A DNA stretch of 64,000 nucleotides from Noviherbaspirillum sp. Root189. GTDB lineage: Bacteria > Pseudomonadota > Gammaproteobacteria > Burkholderiales > Burkholderiaceae_D. Location: positions 182,174 through 246,173 of the forward strand of contig NZ_LMHZ01000034.1 of NCBI RefSeq assembly GCF_001428545.1, read 5' to 3'. Every line of letters begins with the position of its first letter. Position 1 is the first letter of the stretch. The notes under the pieces are model-generated. The model saw nothing but the letters and a program-made list of their open reading frames with translations, did not search any database and was not told the DNA's origin. The translations under genes were made by a program, and so were the position numbers. Shown in pieces: positions 61,126 to 64,000 of this stretch.

Positions 61126-61296
61126 CATCGTAAAGCGCTTGTTCCAGGACCGGCGGCTCAGCCATCTCTTGTTCTCCTGTTCTCCTGTATCTGTTGTGGA
61201 AGCACGCATGTACCTGCCGGCCGTCTTGCCGACAGCTTGCGGATCGGCTTGGTCCAACGATAATGAACTGATGCCTTCATTTCCGCCGGAGTCAAC

Positions 61297-61749
61297 TTGA
61301 GAACACCAGTTCGTTTCCTGACCACTGCGCTTATTCTGACCGCTTGCAGTTCAGTCGACCCCAAGCTCCTCAGCATACAGAACAGGCCCGTGCCAAGGGA
61401 GCCGGCAGCCGCGCCGGCCGCAACAGAAGCCTCTGCAGCACCTCGAGCACCTGTCACGACGGACAAGTCATCGACGCCAACTCGCTCCGCCGATCCGCGC
61501 ACGGGACGTCGCGCCGTGCCCGCAACCATCATGCGAATGCCGGAGCCGCCGGCACCCGCGCCGTCCCCGGCCCCGCCAGTCCTCGCCACGCCGCAACCTG
61601 TCGGCCCGCCCTCTCCTGCGCCGGTGACCAGCTGCGATCCCGGCGGATGCTGGAGCGGTGGCGAGCGCTATCAGGGTAGCGATGGAAACTACGTCGCGCC
61701 GGGCGGTGGAACCTGCCGCGGCAACGGTGCTTTCATGCAGTGCTTTTAA
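61297..61749 (+). CDS. Pro/Ala-rich lipoprotein (TTG start)
   Basis: 150 residues. No ATG is in frame near the start; TTG at RTPVRFLTTALILTAC has GGAG seven bases upstream and gives a good signal peptide with lipobox ILTAC. A long Pro/Ala/Ser linker is followed by a small C-terminal domain with four Cys (SCDPGGCWSGGERYQGSDG; GGTCRGNGAFMQC) likely forming two disulfides. Resembles small cell-surface lipoproteins of Burkholderiales; function unknown. Confidence 0.7.
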   Translation: MRTPVRFLTTALILTACSSVDPKLLSIQNRPVPREPAAAPAATEASAAPRAPVTTDKSSTPTRSADPRTGRRAVPATIMRMPEPPAPAPSPAPPVLATPQPVGPPSPAPVTSCDPGGCWSGGERYQGSDGNYVAPGGGTCRGNGAFMQCF

Positions 61750-61772
61750 TGCGTTAGTGTGCTTAAGCAGGG

Positions 61773-62753
61773 CTATTCCGGATACAAGCCATGCGTACGG
61801 CCAAACAGCCGCACCAGCCCCAGCAAGCCATCAATCGTCGGCGTGGGGACGTCGACCAGCTTGCCGATCTCCTGCACCGCCGTGACCAGCGCATCGATTT
61901 CCAGTGCCTTGCCTGCTTCGGCATCCTGCAGCATGGAAGTCTTGAATGCGCCCAGCTGCCGCGTCACGTCCATGCGGTCCGCGCCGCTCTGCGTGATTGG
62001 GCAGCCGATGCGTTCCCCGATCGTTGCGGCTTCCTGCATGGCGGACAGGCAGAAGCTGCGGACCAGCGGATCGTCGAGTACCTTGTCGGCCGTGGCGCCG
62101 GTGATGGCGGAGACCGGGTTCATCGTCATGTTGCCCCACAACTTGTACCAGATGTCGGTGCGGATATCCTGGCTGGCCTCCGCCTGAAAACCGGCCTTGC
62201 CCAACAGCGCCACCAGCTGTTGCAGGCGCTCGCTATCGCCGCCGCCCGGTTCGCCGAGGGTCAGTCGGTTGCCAAAGCCGAGACGTACCAGCCCCGGTTC
62301 GGGACAGGAACTCGACAGGTGCACCACGCAGCCAATGATCTGGGCGCCCGGAATGGCGCGCAGCAAGGCGCCGTCCGGATCGAGCGACGCCAGGCGGGTG
62401 CCGGCATAGGGCAGCCCATCGGCGGCGAAGAACCACCATGGCACGCCGTTCATCGCCGTGATCACGATGGTTTCCGGTCCGATCAGCGGCGCAACCTGGC
62501 GCGCGACGTCCGGCAAGGCGGTGGCCTTGACGGCGATGATCACCACGTCCTGCACGCCGAGCGCTGCCGGGTCTTGTTCCGCCCGCAACGGCACGGTGAG
62601 GGTTTGTTCCTGCGACTGCACGCGCGCACCGTGCCGGCGCAATGCATCAAGCGTCGCACCACGCGCGACCGCGCTGACTTCGCATCCGGCGCCCGCAAGA
62701 CGCGCACCGATCAACCCGCCGATCGCACCGAAACCGTAGACTGCAATTTTCAT
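61773..62753 (-). CDS. panE: 2-dehydropantoate 2-reductase family protein
   Basis: 326 residues from MKIAVYGFGAIGGLIGARLA (GGAGG upstream; a second ATG directly before is equally usable). Rossmann GxGAxGG motif, the IIAVKATALPDV block, NGVPWWFF and the GKALEIDALVTAVQEIG C-terminal motif define the ketopantoate reductase family. It may reduce ketopantoate for CoA synthesis. Family paralogues with other 2-oxo acid substrates are common, and WWFF in the active-site loop hints at one of them. Confidence 0.75.
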   Translation of the reverse strand: MKIAVYGFGAIGGLIGARLAGAGCEVSAVARGATLDALRRHGARVQSQEQTLTVPLRAEQDPAALGVQDVVIIAVKATALPDVARQVAPLIGPETIVITAMNGVPWWFFAADGLPYAGTRLASLDPDGALLRAIPGAQIIGCVVHLSSSCPEPGLVRLGFGNRLTLGEPGGGDSERLQQLVALLGKAGFQAEASQDIRTDIWYKLWGNMTMNPVSAITGATADKVLDDPLVRSFCLSAMQEAATIGERIGCPITQSGADRMDVTRQLGAFKTSMLQDAEAGKALEIDALVTAVQEIGKLVDVPTPTIDGLLGLVRLFGRTHGLYPE

Positions 62754-62915
62754 CATTCCGCCTCCGCAAATCATTCGACTGCGCAGTGTAGCGCGCTACG
62801 AACTGCTCTGCAGGGCAAACCACACATCACATATTCATGGCATGGCTAGGGATTTTTCGATGTGATAACTTCGCTCCATCGCTTGACACCTTACCTGTAG
62901 TTTCCGGAGAAAACC

Positions 62916-63257
62916 TTGAAGACGCTGTTGATCATGCTGCTGGTATCGCTATCTGTTATCGGCTGGCGCAGGCCGGATATCCTGCAGGCGATCGGCATGG
63001 CGGGTGCGGCACAGGATCCGGCGACGCTCGCTACGGGCAATTCGGCAGCCACGCAGCTGAAGAAGCTCAATGTCGATACCCTGATAGTGCAAGCTCCCGA
63101 TAATGGCAAGAAACCGATGTCCGCCGCTGAATTTACGGAACTGGCGAAAAAGGATACGCAGGCCTACCAGAAGTTCATCGGCAGCCTGCGTATCGAAGAA
63201 GAGCGCAGCGAAGTCGACAAGCTGTTGAATTTTTTCGCAAGAGGCAAATACGAATAG
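62916..63257 (+). CDS. Hypothetical exported protein (TTG start)
   Basis: 113 residues. TTG start with GGAG A few bases before; no in-frame ATG gives a comparable N-terminus. One N-terminal hydrophobic helix (KTLLIMLLVSLSVIGW), possibly an uncleaved anchor or signal, then an acidic, helix-rich region ending RIEEERSEVDKLLNFFARGKYE. No family recognised. A terminator follows. Confidence 0.6.
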   Translation: MKTLLIMLLVSLSVIGWRRPDILQAIGMAGAAQDPATLATGNSAATQLKKLNVDTLIVQAPDNGKKPMSAAEFTELAKKDTQAYQKFIGSLRIEEERSEVDKLLNFFARGKYE

Positions 63258-63343
63258 CTCACGTGGCTCACTAGCTTATTGAGTATAGCAATGCGCGTTA
63301 CGGATGGCTTTACCCTACCTACCATCGCATTCGTAACGTTGGC

Positions 63344-63372
63344 AAGCCGGCTTACCCAGCCGGCTTTTTTTT
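63344..63372 (+). terminator. Intrinsic terminator overlapping the end of the LysR gene
   Basis: AAGCCGGC/GCCGGCTT with a 7-nt loop and a run of T on the plus strand. Located 87 bp after the upstream gene; it overlaps the stop codon of the convergent LysR gene. Confidence 0.8.
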
Positions 63373-64000
63373 CGCCTCGCTTTTTGTCATGCTTTTCGTC
63401 GTACTTTTCTCCTGACTGTTCGCCCCATGCTTCGCGCCGAAACGCTCCAGCATGAAATCGATGAACGTCGCAAGCTTGGGTGTGGGCTGGCGATCACGCA
63501 GATAGACCAGATGCGTGGGTCGCGGCGGCGGTGCATAGTCTTCAAGCAGCGATACCAGGCGTCCGGCACGGACATCGTCGCCCAGCAGGATTTCCGCCTG
63601 CATCACGATGCCATAGCCACGCAATGCGACCATGCGCAGCGCCTGCCCATTGTTGGAGCGAAAGCGGCTGGCCGGCACATCGACCTGCCTGTCCCCAGTG
63701 GCGGCAAGCTTCCAGCGTACCTCCTTGCTCCAGTGCATAAAGTCCAGGCACTGGTGGCTGGCCAGGTCCTCCGGCTTGAGCGGCGTGCCGGCGCGTGCAA
63801 GATAGTCGGGCGACGCGCAGATCAGCATCCGGTAAGGCTGCAAGGGACGCGCCACCAGGGCGGAATCGTCCAGTTTGCCAATGCGTACCGCGACATCGAT
63901 GCCATCTTCGACCAGATCGACCACGCGGTCGTTGAGATTAAGGTCCAGGCTCACTTCCGGATACAGGCTGAGATAGTCGGCAATGGCCGGCGCCATCAGC
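63352..64000 (-). CDS. LysR-family regulator, C-terminal part (gene runs off window)
   Basis: 214 or more residues of a LysR effector-binding domain in the CrgA/DsdC-like subgroup. LMAPAIADYLSLYPEVSLDLNLNDRVVDLVEDGIDVAVRIGKLDDSALVARPL is diagnostic, and NGQALRMVALRGYGIVMQAE and RPTHLVYLRDRQPTPKLATFIDFMLERF follow. The N-terminal HTH lies beyond the right edge. The Lys/Thr-rich tail (EKSTTKSMTKSEAKKKPAG) is an unusual extension. Confidence 0.88.
   Translation of the reverse strand, partial: LMAPAIADYLSLYPEVSLDLNLNDRVVDLVEDGIDVAVRIGKLDDSALVARPLQPYRMLICASPDYLARAGTPLKPEDLASHQCLDFMHWSKEVRWKLAATGDRQVDVPASRFRSNNGQALRMVALRGYGIVMQAEILLGDDVRAGRLVSLLEDYAPPPRPTHLVYLRDRQPTPKLATFIDFMLERFGAKHGANSQEKSTTKSMTKSEAKKKPAG

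Overview
The window is ordinary chromosome of a beta-proteobacterium, most likely Burkholderiales of the Oxalobacteraceae type (Herminiimonas/Collimonas/Herbaspirillum-like). I infer this from family content (a DUF4148 periplasmic protein, an ArgP-LysE pair, stand-alone cheY, NHL-repeat lipoproteins, many GGDEF/EAL proteins), moderate-to-high GC and clear Shine-Dalgarno sequences. The genus cannot be fixed by eye. There is no rRNA operon, prophage, CRISPR array or intact insertion sequence. The only RNA gene seen is an initiator tRNA-fMet at about 35.4 kb.

Layout. 0-9.9 kb: a sorbosone-type dehydrogenase cut by the window edge, a CHRD lipoprotein, a carboxymuconolactone-decarboxylase-like protein, a GH1-like glycosidase, an MFS carrier, divergent argP/lysE, an NhaR-like regulator, a BAX-inhibitor-1 protein and a TerC protein. 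10-20.5 kb: an XRE regulator, a YdjM-like membrane protein, an MFS-like protein, RlpA, two c-di-GMP enzymes and an NHL-propeller lipoprotein. 20.7-32.4 kb: a MerR/TipA-type regulator with its MFS pump, a 135-bp MITE-like element, two more c-di-GMP enzymes, a second EntS-like MFS pump, an NHL+DUF4214 lipoprotein and a DUF4148 protein. 32.4-42.8 kb: an HxlR regulator, an MFS carrier, a hotdog thioesterase, tRNA-fMet, HtpX, an HPF-like protein, a response-regulator diguanylate cyclase, an SOS-boxed repair operon (deleted radical-SAM gene, UdgX, DnaQ/GIY-YIG fusion), and a small HTH regulator facing a Lys/Ala-rich exported protein. 42.8-53.8 kb: a molybdopterin oxidoreductase, a DJ-1/Hsp31-like protein, CheY, a PhnD/C/E/E-type ABC transporter, manganese catalase with an Nramp transporter, and YedK/HMCES. 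53.8-64 kb: a second MITE-like element, a divergent cis-prenyltransferase, a TPP oxidase/decarboxylase, a decayed GMC dehydrogenase, DAHP synthase, two c-type cytochromes, a DnaQ-like exonuclease, a small lipoprotein, a ketopantoate-reductase-like protein and a LysR gene cut by the right edge.

How the genes work together. Clear functional units are argP-lysE (basic amino acid export), merR-MFS (drug-responsive efflux), the four-gene phosph(on)ate-type ABC operon, Mn catalase + MntH (manganese-based peroxide defence) and the LexA-controlled UdgX/exonuclease operon (DNA repair). Five diguanylate-cyclase proteins with visible inhibitory sites lie within 24 kb.

Most notable: (i) two short elements with long terminal inverted repeats, no ORF and TA-type ends, each abutting the stop codon of the upstream gene; (ii) a perfect LexA box in front of a radical-SAM gene reduced by an internal deletion, followed by an N-terminally truncated but motif-complete UdgX and a DnaQ/GIY-YIG nuclease; (iii) four separate gene remnants (two metallo-beta-lactamase-fold genes, the radical-SAM gene, a GMC oxidoreductase), at least two of which look like deletions between short direct repeats; (iv) several nested inverted repeats in gene leaders that could be operators or structured RNAs.
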